DNA of 64,000 bases from Kocuria rhizophila DC2201 (GCF_000010285.1 NC_010617.1:1364001-1428000), one strand, 5' to 3'. Positions 53,628 through 63,022 are shown, counted from the stretch's first letter. Notes: a model not told the origin generated them from the sequence alone. Made by a program: numbers and translations.

Positions 53628-54977
53628 TCATACGGGTTTCCGCCCCAACGCCCGATACCGCCACCCCGCATCTCGCCACGCTGCGGGGTCCAGCACGTTC
53701 CGCCCGTCGACGATCGTGGGCGTCGCCACGAGCCCGGCGACACGGCGGGGGTCCATGTCCCTGAACTCCCGCCACTCGGTGAGCAACAGCGTCACCTGCG
53801 CACCGGAGACGGCGGCGTCGAGCGAGTCCACGTAGTCCAGGCGGGGGTAGCGCTGTGCGGCGTTGGCGTTGGCCTGGGGGTCGTAGAGGCGCACGTCAGC
53901 CCCCATGGAGTGCAGGCGGGCGGCGATGTCCAGGGCGGGGGAGTCCCGGACGTCGTCGGACTCGGGCTTGAACGCGGCACCCAGCACGGCGACCTGCGTC
54001 CCGTTCACGGTGCCTCCGCACTCGGTCACCGCGAGCTGCACGGTGTGCTCTCGGCGGCGCAGGTTGATGTCGTCCACCTCGGCCAGGAACCGCAGGGACT
54101 GGTCCAGGCCCAGCTCCGAGGCACGAGCCCGCAGCGCGCGGATGTCCTTGGGGAGGCACCCGCCGCCGAAGCCCACGCCGGCGTTGAGGAACTTCCGCCC
54201 GATCCGGTCGTCGAGTCCGATGGCGTCCGCGAGCGTGCGGATGTCCCCGCCCACGGTCTCCGTGATCTCGGACAGCGCGTTGATGAAGCTGATCTTCGTG
54301 GCCAGGAAGCTGTTCGCCGCCACCTTCACCAGCTCCGCCGTCTGGTAGTCCGTCACGATGAACGGGGTGTCCGCGGCCAGCTGCTGCGCGTAGGCCTCGC
54401 GCAGCGCGGCCTCGGCGCGCCGCGCGCCGGGGGTGGGCCGGGCGGCGGCGTCGTGCTCCACGCCCAGCACCATGCGGTCCGGGCGCAGGGTGTCCTCCAC
54501 CGCGTGCCCCTCCCGCAGGAACTCGGGGTTCCACGCGAGATCCACGGTCACCCCGGGGCGCGACGTCGCCCGGGCCGCCTCCTGCAGTCGGGCAGCGGAA
54601 CCGACCGGCACCGTGGACTTGCCCGCGATCACGCAGTCGTGGTCCGCGGCGCGCGCGATCTGCTCCACCGCGGCGTCCACGTAGGTCATGTCCGCGGCGT
54701 GGCCGGTGCGCTTCTGCGGCGTGCCCACCCCGATGAAGTGGACGTCCCCGAACGCCCCGGCCTCCTCGTAGGAGGTGGTGAAACGCACCGCGCCGGTGGC
54801 CACGTGCGTGCGCAGCAGCTCCGGCAGGCCGGGCTCGTGGAAGGGCACCCGCCCCTCGGCCAGCATGTCGATCTTGCGCTGGTCCACGTCCACCCCCAGC
54901 ACCTGGTGCCCGAGTTCGGCCATGGCCACCGCGTGCGTGGCGCCCAGGTAGCCCGTGCCGATCACCGTCATGCGCAT
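53628..54977 (-). CDS. ugd: UDP-glucose 6-dehydrogenase
   Basis: Ugd oxidises UDP-glucose to UDP-glucuronate. The 449-residue protein has the Rossmann motif VIGTGYLGATHAVAMA at 5-20, KSTVPVGSAARL, the NSFLATKISFINALSE linker and catalytic Cys274 in FGGGCLPKDIRAL. The form FGGGCLPKD separates it from WecC. AAAGGAG precedes ATG 54977. Its GC content is again as high as the core genome, so the low-GC block ends just before it. It feeds UDP-GlcA to the polymer or to other envelope pathways. Confidence 0.93.
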   Translation of the reverse strand: MRMTVIGTGYLGATHAVAMAELGHQVLGVDVDQRKIDMLAEGRVPFHEPGLPELLRTHVATGAVRFTTSYEEAGAFGDVHFIGVGTPQKRTGHAADMTYVDAAVEQIARAADHDCVIAGKSTVPVGSAARLQEAARATSRPGVTVDLAWNPEFLREGHAVEDTLRPDRMVLGVEHDAAARPTPGARRAEAALREAYAQQLAADTPFIVTDYQTAELVKVAANSFLATKISFINALSEITETVGGDIRTLADAIGLDDRIGRKFLNAGVGFGGGCLPKDIRALRARASELGLDQSLRFLAEVDDINLRRREHTVQLAVTECGGTVNGTQVAVLGAAFKPESDDVRDSPALDIAARLHSMGADVRLYDPQANANAAQRYPRLDYVDSLDAAVSGAQVTLLLTEWREFRDMDPRRVAGLVATPTIVDGRNVLDPAAWRDAGWRYRALGRKPV

Positions 54978-55006
54978 GGCATCTCCTTTCCGGGGAGGTC
55001 TGTGGT

Positions 55007-56155
55007 TCAGGCCTGCGAATCGAAGTCCGCGATCCGCTGCCCCACGCCGAACATCTGCTCGATCGCGGCCAGGGTGCGTTCCGCGGCGCGGCCGTCCCCG
55101 TAGGGGTTCACGGCGTTGGCCATCTCGCGGTAGGCGGCGTCGTCGTTGAGCAGCCGGTCCACCTCGGTGACGATCCGCTCCTCATCCGTGCCGATGAGCT
55201 TGACGGTCCCCGCCGTCACGGCCTCGGGGCGCTCGGTGTTCTCGCGCATCACCAGCACGGGCTTGCCCAGGGATGGCGCCTCCTCCTGGACCCCACCGGA
55301 GTCCGTGAGCACCACGTGGGCCACCGAGAGCATGCGGGTGAACTCCCCGTAGGCCAGCGGCTCGGTGACCACCACGTTGGGCAGGCCCTCGATGGCGGGC
55401 AGTACAGCCTCCCGCACCACGGGGTTGCGGTGAGCGGGCAGCACAATCGTGAGCTCCGGCTCGGCCCGCGCAATGCGGGCCAGTGCGCGCCCGACGCCGC
55501 GCATGGCCTCTCCCTGGTTCTCCCGCCGGTGCGTGGTCACCAGCAGCACGCGCTTACCGGAGGAGGCGATCTCCTCGAGCTGCGGGTCCGAGAAGGGCAG
55601 CTGCTGCTCCACGGTGTGCAGCAGGGCGTCGATCACGGTGTTGCCCGTGACCACGATGTCCTGCTCCGACAGGGCCTCACGAAGCAGGTTCTCCTTGGAG
55701 GTGCTCGTGGGTGCCAGGTGCAGGGACGTGATCTGGGAGGTCATCTTGCGGTTGGCCTCCTCCGGGAAGGGGGAGAAGAGGTCGAAGGACCGCAGCCCCG
55801 CCTCGGCGTGGATCACCGGGATCCCCCGGTAGAACGCGGCGATCGCGCCGGCGGTGGAGGTGGTGGTGTCCCCCTGGACCACCACAGCGTCCGGTGCGTT
55901 CTGCGCGAAGATCGCGTCCAGGCCCTCCACCGTGCGGGTCAGCACCCCGTTGAGGGTCTGGCGCGGCTGGATGATGTTCAGGTCGTGGTCCGGGGTGATG
56001 TCGAAGATCTCGTTGACCTGGTCCAGCATCTCCCGGTGCTGACCGGTCACGGTAACCACGCACTCGAAGTCCGTGCTGCTCTGCAGAACCTTGACGATCG
56101 GGGCCATCTTGATGGCCTCCGGGCGGGTGCCGTAAATCGGCATGATCGTGAACAC
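55007..56155 (-). CDS. wecB: UDP-N-acetylglucosamine 2-epimerase WecB
   Basis: WecB converts UDP-GlcNAc to UDP-ManNAc, the substrate of WecC. The 382-residue protein has IYGTRPEAIKMAPIV, HAEAGLRSFDLFSPFPEEAN, HRRENQGE and TDSGGVQEEAPSLGKPVLVM, which cover the UDP site and catalytic residues. I chose GTG 56155 because AAAGGA sits eight bases upstream; ATG 56164 would overlap that site. TAGACT at 56234-56239 on the minus strand is a likely -10. With Ugd it forms the closing pair of the polysaccharide locus. Confidence 0.93.
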   Translation of the reverse strand: MFTIMPIYGTRPEAIKMAPIVKVLQSSTDFECVVTVTGQHREMLDQVNEIFDITPDHDLNIIQPRQTLNGVLTRTVEGLDAIFAQNAPDAVVVQGDTTTSTAGAIAAFYRGIPVIHAEAGLRSFDLFSPFPEEANRKMTSQITSLHLAPTSTSKENLLREALSEQDIVVTGNTVIDALLHTVEQQLPFSDPQLEEIASSGKRVLLVTTHRRENQGEAMRGVGRALARIARAEPELTIVLPAHRNPVVREAVLPAIEGLPNVVVTEPLAYGEFTRMLSVAHVVLTDSGGVQEEAPSLGKPVLVMRENTERPEAVTAGTVKLIGTDEERIVTEVDRLLNDDAAYREMANAVNPYGDGRAAERTLAAIEQMFGVGQRIADFDSQA

Positions 56156-56493
56156 GCAGTACATCCTTTGCTGGGCCGTGGTCGAACGGTGCCTTCCGCC
56201 GCTCGGCGGCGCGCTCGTCCCCTACAGGTCCTCAGTCTAGGGGAAGTGTGGGTCATCACATGGGACCAACAGCATGCTGATGTCCCCCTTAGAGGGTACA
56301 GAATCGCGGGAGACGCATCACAGTGCATTCACGGAGCTGCCCTACACTGTGTGCATATGAATGCAGGTTGAATGTCGTGGGAAATGTGGAGAATAACGGC
56401 GGCATGAAAAGATTTCTTTCCGGCATTCATGGTCGAGTTTTTGGTTGTGCAAAACTGAAATTACTCGTGTCGACGAATTCGAGGAGAGGCTCC
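56156..56493. promoter_or_regulatory. Divergent control region between wecB and the 56494 gene
   Basis: This 338-base gap holds TAGACT (56234-56239, minus strand) for wecB and TACACT (56343-56348, plus strand) for the other gene. Between them lies a symmetric site: GGGAC (56262-56266) and GTCCC (56282-56286) around the perfect palindrome CAGCATGCTG (56270-56279). The rest, about 56290-56480, is AT-rich for this genome. A shared regulator binding at the palindrome is plausible. Confidence 0.45.
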
Positions 56494-57261
56494 GTGGCAC
56501 AGCACACCCCGGGAGTGGCGCTGTCCAGCGCCACCATCCCGGTCCTGGTGACCTACACCGACGAGCAGGGGCACCAGCTGCCCCTCCCGCAGGCGCAGAT
56601 GCGGGAGAGCTTCACGGGGCTGCAGATGCTGGCCCGCCAGGTGCTCGGCGCCGAGCACGAGGCCCTGAAGGGTTACACCCAGGACTTCACCATGATGCAG
56701 ATAGGCCCCTCCGCGTTCGAGATCGAGATCCGCGCCACCCCGCTGCGCCAGAACAGGCTGCGCGGCCGAGCGGCGCTCAAGCGCCACCTGCTCACCGTGG
56801 GCGTGCTGGACCGCTTCACGGACGTGCTCATCAGCCAGGGGGAGCTCGCGTGCTTCATCGCGTGCCACCCGAGCGCCGAGGTGCGCTTCGTCTCGGGCTG
56901 CTACGACGACTACTACGAAATCATGGACAAAGGGCGCGTGGTGCTCGCCATGGAGGCGTCCTCCGTGGAGCGGCTGCTGGAGCCGGACAGCGTGCAGGTC
57001 ATGCGGGTGATCCTGGCCAACCAGAAGCAGCCGGGGGTCGCCTACTGCACGCTGTCCAAGCGGATCCTGGGGGTCGCGCACATGCGCCGCACCATCGTGC
57101 CGGCCAACCAGCACCTTCGCGCGTTCGCGGACGGCGCCCCGCTGCACATCACGCGCGAGACCCTGGAGGCGGCACGGGCCCGGGCGGACCTGGAGCGCAA
57201 CGTCGAGTGGGACGTGGCTCCCGCCTCCTCGACCTCCCAGGCGATGTGGGAGCAGCTGTGA
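56494..57261 (+). CDS. Conserved-looking protein of unknown function
   Basis: I do not recognise this 255-residue soluble protein. It is mixed alpha/beta, without signal peptide or membrane helix. Recognisable stretches are IPVLVTYTDEQGHQLPLPQA near the start, TQDFTMMQIGPSAFEIEIRA, VSGCYDDYYEIMDKGRVVLA and HMRRTIVPANQHLRAFADGA. GTG 56494 follows GAGGAGAGG. It is read away from wecB from an AT-rich promoter region and converges on the kinase gene. A dispersed GACGACGCCGC copy lies after its stop (57296-57306). Its codon use is that of the core genome. Confidence 0.68.
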   Translation: MAQHTPGVALSSATIPVLVTYTDEQGHQLPLPQAQMRESFTGLQMLARQVLGAEHEALKGYTQDFTMMQIGPSAFEIEIRATPLRQNRLRGRAALKRHLLTVGVLDRFTDVLISQGELACFIACHPSAEVRFVSGCYDDYYEIMDKGRVVLAMEASSVERLLEPDSVQVMRVILANQKQPGVAYCTLSKRILGVAHMRRTIVPANQHLRAFADGAPLHITRETLEAARARADLERNVEWDVAPASSTSQAMWEQL

Positions 57262-57326
57262 GCCCCGCTCGGCGGGTCTGCCTGGACCGGCCGGGGACGA
57301 CGCCGCCGCGGGGCCGGGTCTGAGCT

Positions 57327-59024
57327 TCAGCGCACCGTGCGCTTCTGGCGGTTCCCGCGCAGCACGCGCGCGAGGTGGCGCACCCGCTCCACGTTGGAGG
57401 ACACCGCGAGGTAGCCGCTGAGCACCCCCACCGTGGACATCCCACCCACGATCAGCGGGGTGTGGTACTTCTTCCACCGCTCGGGGTCCGAGGAGATGAT
57501 GTGCGCGGTCCCGTTGATGGTGGCCGCGATCACCCCGCCGGCCACCACGTGGTGTCCGATCTTGGCGCCGCTCTTGACCAGGGGGTCGAGCTCGTCCGTG
57601 CGCAGGTGGACGTCGAAACCGCCGCGTTCGAGCACCACGATCAGCCGCCGCACGTACTCGGGCACATCCACGCCCATCTGCACGGCGTCCTCCACCGTGG
57701 AGCGCAGCCGGTTGAGCAGCATCTCGGGGGAGAGCCGGTGCATGATGAACCGCTCCGCGTAGGGCTGCACGGCGGAGACCAGGTCGAAGCCCGGGTCCAG
57801 CCCGGTGCCCATGGACTCCGCGGTCACGAGCATCCGCAGCAGCAGCGCGGACTGGCGGGGCAGCTGCAGCTTGTGGTGGCGCAGCACGGAGATCAGGTCC
57901 GCCATCAGGGCCCCCACCCGGACCTCCTCGAGCGGCTTGTTGGCGTAGCGGCGCATCATGACCGCCACGTCCTTCTCGATCTCCCGCTTGGAGACGTCGT
58001 GCTGGCCGCTGTCGGTGAGCCCCAGCAGACCGGTGGCGGCCCGCCGGGGGTTGTCCTGGACCACCCCGAGCAGCAGGGTGATCAGGTGGTCCCGGAACTC
58101 CTCGGTCAGGTTGCCCACCATGCCGAAGTCGATGATGGCGATGCGTCCGTCCGGCTCCACGAACAGGTTGCCGGGGTGGGGGTCCGCGTGGAAGAAGCCG
58201 TCCTCGAAGACCATCTTGCAGATGGCGTCCGTGGCCTCCTTGGCCAGCAGGTGCCGGTCTACGCCCTCCGCCTCGAGGGCTGGGTAGTCGTTGATCTTGA
58301 CCCCGAACATCCGCTCCATGGTGAGCACCCGGGAGGTGGTGGCCTCCCAGTAGATCTCGGGGATGTGGATCTGCGGGTGGCCCATGAAGTTCTCGGCCAT
58401 GCGCTGGGAGTTGCGGGCCTCCTGCAGGAAGTCCAGCTCGTTCCGCAGGGAGGTGCTGAACTCCTCCACCACGCCCTCGAGGTCGTAGTCCTGGGCGGCG
58501 GTCCAGTATCGGGAGACCCACTTGGCCATGTCCTGGAGGATCTCCAGGTCCCGGTTGACCTCGTCCGTGACGCCCGGGCGCCGGACCTTCACGATCACCT
58601 GGTGCCCCTGGAACGTGGCCGCGTGGGCCTGGCCGATGGACCCGGTGGCGACGGGGTCCGGGTCCATGTGGGTGAGGATCTCCTCGGCCTGGGAGTCGGG
58701 CTCGGCCTCGATCATGGCCCGGATCTGCTCCACGGGGATGGGCGGGGACTGGTCCTGTAGCTTGAGCAGCTCTTCCGCGTAGCCGGGGGGCAGCAGGTCC
58801 GGGCGGGTCGAGGCGAGCTGGCCGAGCTTCACGAACGTGGGTCCGAGCTCCTCGAGCGCCATGCGCAGGTGCTCGGGCTGGGAGTGCACGGTGCCCGGGT
58901 CGATGAGCTTGACCCGGGCCAGCGGGGCCCGCCACTGGGGCTTGAGCCCGCCCAGGGCGAAGCCGAAGCCGTGCTTGGTGAGGACCTCGATGATCTGGAG
59001 GAACCGTTCGCGGCGGGAAATCAT
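57327..59024 (-). CDS. AarF/ABC1/UbiB family kinase-like protein
   Basis: UbiB-like proteins are atypical kinases tied to isoprenoid quinone or lipid handling. This 565-residue protein has the KxGQ motif in FVKLGQLASTRPDLLP, the Ala-rich loop SIGQAHAATFQGHQVIVKVR, the catalytic segment GFFHADPHPGNLFV and the DFG-like IIDFGMVGNL. Two C-terminal membrane helices are visible at about 500-545. The start is ATG 59024, 17 bases after the upstream stop. Quinone-related function is inferred from the family. Confidence 0.9.
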   Translation of the reverse strand: MISRRERFLQIIEVLTKHGFGFALGGLKPQWRAPLARVKLIDPGTVHSQPEHLRMALEELGPTFVKLGQLASTRPDLLPPGYAEELLKLQDQSPPIPVEQIRAMIEAEPDSQAEEILTHMDPDPVATGSIGQAHAATFQGHQVIVKVRRPGVTDEVNRDLEILQDMAKWVSRYWTAAQDYDLEGVVEEFSTSLRNELDFLQEARNSQRMAENFMGHPQIHIPEIYWEATTSRVLTMERMFGVKINDYPALEAEGVDRHLLAKEATDAICKMVFEDGFFHADPHPGNLFVEPDGRIAIIDFGMVGNLTEEFRDHLITLLLGVVQDNPRRAATGLLGLTDSGQHDVSKREIEKDVAVMMRRYANKPLEEVRVGALMADLISVLRHHKLQLPRQSALLLRMLVTAESMGTGLDPGFDLVSAVQPYAERFIMHRLSPEMLLNRLRSTVEDAVQMGVDVPEYVRRLIVVLERGGFDVHLRTDELDPLVKSGAKIGHHVVAGGVIAATINGTAHIISSDPERWKKYHTPLIVGGMSTVGVLSGYLAVSSNVERVRHLARVLRGNRQKRTVR

Positions 59025-59041
59025 ACCGGTGGCGGCGCCCC

Positions 59042-60283
59042 TTACAGGGTTCGGTGCAGGTAGACGGCCATGAATCCGGTGGCCACGGCCACAATCATCA
59101 TCAGCGTGGTGGCCAGCGGCTCCACGCCCAGCAGCACGATGCCCAGCAGCACCAGAATCACGGTCAGCGCGAGCAGCGCGCTGACCACGGGCCGCAGGCC
59201 GCGGGCCAGACTGGAGACGGTGGAACCGCCGGTGCTGCGCGCGGGCCGGGCGGTGTCCGGGGAACCGGCCGCGGCGTCGTCGTCGGCCGTCGGAGCGTCC
59301 GCGCGCGAGGGCTCCGAGGTGCGGGCCGGGTCCCCGCGGAAGCGGGCGGCCAGGGAGCGGGCTCCGGCGGGACCGCCCGCGGCGGCCTCGGGATGGGCGG
59401 CGGTGAAGCCGCGGCGCCACTTCTTGGAGTTGCGCCCGTGGTCGGACTCCACAGCCACGTAGGCCGGGGGAACCTCGAACTCGTCGGCCTCGGGCAGCAG
59501 CTCGGGGACGTCGTTGGGCAGCTCGGTGAACCACTGGGCGGGGACCTCAGAGGCGCGAGCGGCCTGCAGGGTCATGGACACCTCGAACGAGGAGCCGCGG
59601 ATGGTGCCCCACACGGCGGTGAGCAGGTCGTGCTCGAACGCGTGGTGGATGATCGGGATGAACTGCTGGGACATCTGCGTGGACAGCCGCCCCACCTGCT
59701 TTCGCTCGTAGAGCACGTCCACGGTGTCCACGGTCACGCCGTGCGAGTTTCGCACCTTGTTGACCTCGAGCGTGAGGATCACGCGGCCCTCGCCGGTGGC
59801 GGGCACGATGGAGTGCAGGTACTCCGCGAAGTCCTGCTCGTCCAGCACCTTGATGGAGGAGCCCTGGGGCAGCACGGCGGCCTGGGCCGGGGCGGTGTTC
59901 AGGGGGAACAGCAGGTCCGGGGGAGCGATCCCGATGCTGGCGCGCGCATCCACCTCGGCCACGCCGTCCTGGCGCAGCAGCTCCGCCTCCAGGTGCAGCG
60001 GCACCACGGGGGTGTAGCCGGAGGCGATCACGCGGGAGAGCGGGTGCGAGTAGCGGTGGGCGTCCTCGGAGCTGAGGTGGGCCACCTTGTTCTCGCCCAC
60101 CCGCACGGAGACGGTGCGGGGGTCGAAGGGGTTGTCCGGTTCCGGGACCAGCGCGGCCATGCCGGTCCAGGTCTGCGCGCGACCCGCGGAGAGCCCCCCG
60201 AACACCCGCATGATCTCGGTGTCGTAGAAGTTCTCGGTGACGACGTCCAAGGACCCTCGGTCGTTGAGCGCGTAATCGGTCAT
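59042..60283 (-). CDS. Membrane-anchored protein with HIRAN-like N-terminal region
   Basis: This 413-residue protein has a soluble N-terminal two-thirds and two C-terminal membrane helices (about 355-410). The N-terminal part contains MAALVPEPDNPFDPRTVSVR with NKVAHLSSEDAHRYSHPL, which resembles the HIRAN fold pattern. A second copy-like region includes VILTLEVNKVRNSHGVTV and YERKQVGRLSTQMSQQFI. A low-complexity Ala/Asp/Arg/Pro linker (about 295-345) precedes the membrane and contains a dispersed-motif copy (59271-59281). GAGGGAG precedes ATG 60283. It probably shares an operon with the AarF kinase. Function is unknown. Confidence 0.65.
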   Translation of the reverse strand: MTDYALNDRGSLDVVTENFYDTEIMRVFGGLSAGRAQTWTGMAALVPEPDNPFDPRTVSVRVGENKVAHLSSEDAHRYSHPLSRVIASGYTPVVPLHLEAELLRQDGVAEVDARASIGIAPPDLLFPLNTAPAQAAVLPQGSSIKVLDEQDFAEYLHSIVPATGEGRVILTLEVNKVRNSHGVTVDTVDVLYERKQVGRLSTQMSQQFIPIIHHAFEHDLLTAVWGTIRGSSFEVSMTLQAARASEVPAQWFTELPNDVPELLPEADEFEVPPAYVAVESDHGRNSKKWRRGFTAAHPEAAAGGPAGARSLAARFRGDPARTSEPSRADAPTADDDAAAGSPDTARPARSTGGSTVSSLARGLRPVVSALLALTVILVLLGIVLLGVEPLATTLMMIVAVATGFMAVYLHRTL

Positions 60284-60397
60284 GGTCTCCCTCGCTGTCG
60301 AGCGGGCGGGTGCTCCGCCGCCGCATCTGATCTCATGCTATCCGTTGATCGGTGTGCATCGACGTTCATCCACTGTGTGGACATGGGCCGGTGCACC

Positions 60398-63016
60398 TCA
60401 CCGGGACAGGCACATGATCTGCAGCGTCACCGCCCGCTGGGCGTCGTCGAGCAGCTCGGTGACCACGCGGCGCAGCGCGGCCGGGGCGTCCTCGTGGCTC
60501 TCGAGCCACTCGCGGGTGGCCCGCACCACACGGTTCTGCTGGGCGTCGGTCCCGGGGGAGGACGACGCCGCGTCCGCCTCCACCGCGCGCGGGTACAGTC
60601 CGCGCACCATCCGGGTGGCGATCTCCATGGAGTGGGTGTCCCACCACGAGCTCAGCTGCGCGAAGTAGTCCTCCTCGTAGCGGCGCAGCACGGTGGGCGC
60701 CGCCAGCTGGAAGCCCTCCACGGTGGCGCTGAGTTCGTCGTTGGACAGTTCCCCGGACACGATGCGCTCCCACGCGCGCTGCTTGGAGCTGTCCGAGCGC
60801 ATGGCCGCGACGGCCTCGAGGTAGCCGAGGTGCCCGTCCCGCGTGGGGTCCTGCGCGTGCTCCGCCTCGAGCTCCGAGACGGTGCTGTGGCCGGTGGCGG
60901 TCACCGCGGTCAGCATGGTCCAGCGCAGCTGCGGGGTCAGCTCCAGGCCGGGCACGGTGTGCTCGCCCCCGAGCCACTGCTGGATGGGCAGGGCGTACTT
61001 GCCGTCCCTCGCGGCCTCCCGGGCGAACGCCCGCGCGAGGATCAGCTGGGCGTCCGAGCCCGGCTGCGCCGCGAGCATCGACTGCCCGAGCGCGTCCAGC
61101 AGGGCCCTGCGCACGGTGGTGCGGCGGGAGACCGGCACGAAGCGGCCCAGGGCCTGGCGGGCGTGGTCGAGCACCGTGGTGAGGATGGCCGCGTGGGTCT
61201 CCCCGGTGCAGCGCTGCGCGACCATGAGCACGTACTCGCGGGGGCACAGCCGCCCGTCCCGCACCGCGGCCCACAGCTGCGAGTGCGCCACGGCCCGGGC
61301 CAGCGGGTCCTCGATCTCGGCCACCAGCTCCAGCAGCCCCGACAGCGAGTCCGGGTCCGGGTGGGCCAGGCAGTAGGTCAGGTCCGTGTCGTTGGCCAGC
61401 AGCACCGCGCCGGACTCTGCCCCACCGGTGAGGCCCGGCAGCGCCACCGGCCCGTCCTCAGCCGGAACCCGCACCTCGATCCGCTCGACGTTCCTCACGG
61501 GACCCGAACCGTCCGCGCGCTCCGTGCGGGCGTAGGCACCGACCGTGAGCACGTGCGGGCGCGGGGGAGTGGCGCTCTGCGTCAGGGAGGCGGGGGCGGC
61601 GTCGTCGCCGGCGGCCACCGTGAGCACCGGGACGCCCGTGGTGCGCAGCCACAGGTCCGCCCACGCGCGGACGTCGTGCTCGCACGCCTCGTCCAGCACG
61701 GCCAGGAAGTCGTCCAGCGTGGTGTTGCCGAACGCGAAGCGGCGGAAGTAGGCCCGGCACGCGTCCATGAACGCGTCCTCACCCACGAACGCCACGAGCT
61801 GCTTGAGCACGGACGCGCCCTTGGCGTACGTGATGCCGTCGAAGTTCTGCCGCGCGGCGTCGAGGTCCACGATGTCCGCAACGATGGGGTGCGTGGTGCG
61901 CAGCTGGTCCTGCCGGTACGCCCACTCCTTGCGGGCCAGCGCGAACGTGACCCACGCGTCCGTGTACTGCGTGGCGTGCACGCACGCGTACGCACCCATG
62001 AACTCGGCGAAGGACTCCTTGAGCCAGAGGTCGTCCCACCACCGCATCGTGACCAGGTCCCCGAACCACATGTGGGACATCTCGTGCATCAGCGTGTTGG
62101 CGCGCCCGGCCAGCTGCGCCCGCGTGGCACCCGAGGGGAACAGGTAGTCCTCCGTGAAAGTGACCATCCCGGGGTTCTCCATGGCCCCCAGGTTGTACTC
62201 GGGCACGAACGCCTGCTCGTACTTGCCCCACGGGTACGCGAAGCCGAAGAGCTCCGGGAAGAAGTCCAGTCCCTGCTTGGTGAGCGTGAACAGCTCCTCG
62301 GCGTCCATGTGCTCGGCGAGCGCCCGTCGGCAGTAGAGGGCCAGCGGGATGGTCACGGCGGCCCCGTGGGGGTCGGTGCCCCGCCACTCGTCCCTGACCG
62401 CGGTGTAGGGCCCGGCCAGGATGGTGGTGATGTACGAGGAGATCCGCTGCGTGGGGGCGAACTCGTGGCTCACGGCCCCGGGGACGTCGCAGTCCCGCGT
62501 GGGGTTCGAGACCAGCTCCTCGCCGTTGGACGCCGCGAGCCACTCGGGCGGGGTGATCACCGTGAACGTGAAGCCGGCCTTGAGGTCCGGCTGCTCGAAG
62601 ACCGCAAAAACCCGGCGGCAGTCCGCCGGCTCGTACTGCGTGTAGACGTAGACCTCCCCGTCCTGGGGGTCCACGTACCGGTGCAGGCCCTCGCCCGAAC
62701 GCGAGTACAGGGCCCGGCCGAGCACGCGCAGCTCGTTGGCCTCCTCGAGCTCCGGCAGCCGGATCCGGGAGCCGTCCACGACGTCGTCCACGTCCAGGAC
62801 CTCGCCGTTCAGCTCCACGGCGGTCACGGAGTCGTGGATGAAGTCGATGAAGGTCTCCGCGCCCTCCTCGGCGGTGAAGCGCACCGTGACCTCCGAGCCG
62901 AACGTGGTGTTCGCGGGGTCCTGCGCCCCCGAGAGGTCCACCGTGACCCGGTAGTCCTCCACCCGGATCTGCTCGGCTCGCGTGGCTGCTTCGTCTCTGG
63001 TCAGGCTGGCTCCCAT
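60398..63016 (-). CDS. pepN: Aminopeptidase N (M1 family)
   Basis: This 872-residue zinc aminopeptidase removes N-terminal residues from peptides in the cytoplasm. GAMEN is at 277-281, the zinc motif HEMSH at 311-315 in HEMSHMWFGD, and the third ligand Glu334 in LKESFAEF. An ERAP1-like C-terminal domain follows a linker GDDAAP that holds a dispersed-motif copy (61596-61606); another sits at 60561-60571. ATG 63016 is six bases after TACACT, suggesting a leaderless mRNA and fixing the start. Length fits actinobacterial PepN. Confidence 0.95.
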   Translation of the reverse strand: MGASLTRDEAATRAEQIRVEDYRVTVDLSGAQDPANTTFGSEVTVRFTAEEGAETFIDFIHDSVTAVELNGEVLDVDDVVDGSRIRLPELEEANELRVLGRALYSRSGEGLHRYVDPQDGEVYVYTQYEPADCRRVFAVFEQPDLKAGFTFTVITPPEWLAASNGEELVSNPTRDCDVPGAVSHEFAPTQRISSYITTILAGPYTAVRDEWRGTDPHGAAVTIPLALYCRRALAEHMDAEELFTLTKQGLDFFPELFGFAYPWGKYEQAFVPEYNLGAMENPGMVTFTEDYLFPSGATRAQLAGRANTLMHEMSHMWFGDLVTMRWWDDLWLKESFAEFMGAYACVHATQYTDAWVTFALARKEWAYRQDQLRTTHPIVADIVDLDAARQNFDGITYAKGASVLKQLVAFVGEDAFMDACRAYFRRFAFGNTTLDDFLAVLDEACEHDVRAWADLWLRTTGVPVLTVAAGDDAAPASLTQSATPPRPHVLTVGAYARTERADGSGPVRNVERIEVRVPAEDGPVALPGLTGGAESGAVLLANDTDLTYCLAHPDPDSLSGLLELVAEIEDPLARAVAHSQLWAAVRDGRLCPREYVLMVAQRCTGETHAAILTTVLDHARQALGRFVPVSRRTTVRRALLDALGQSMLAAQPGSDAQLILARAFAREAARDGKYALPIQQWLGGEHTVPGLELTPQLRWTMLTAVTATGHSTVSELEAEHAQDPTRDGHLGYLEAVAAMRSDSSKQRAWERIVSGELSNDELSATVEGFQLAAPTVLRRYEEDYFAQLSSWWDTHSMEIATRMVRGLYPRAVEADAASSSPGTDAQQNRVVRATREWLESHEDAPAALRRVVTELLDDAQRAVTLQIMCLSR

Positions 63017-63022
63017 GTCCCC

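Noticed and set aside
56156-56164. ATG 56164 as the wecB start
   Set aside because: It would place the start against the AAAGGA ribosome site; GTG 56155 has correct spacing and the family N-terminus.
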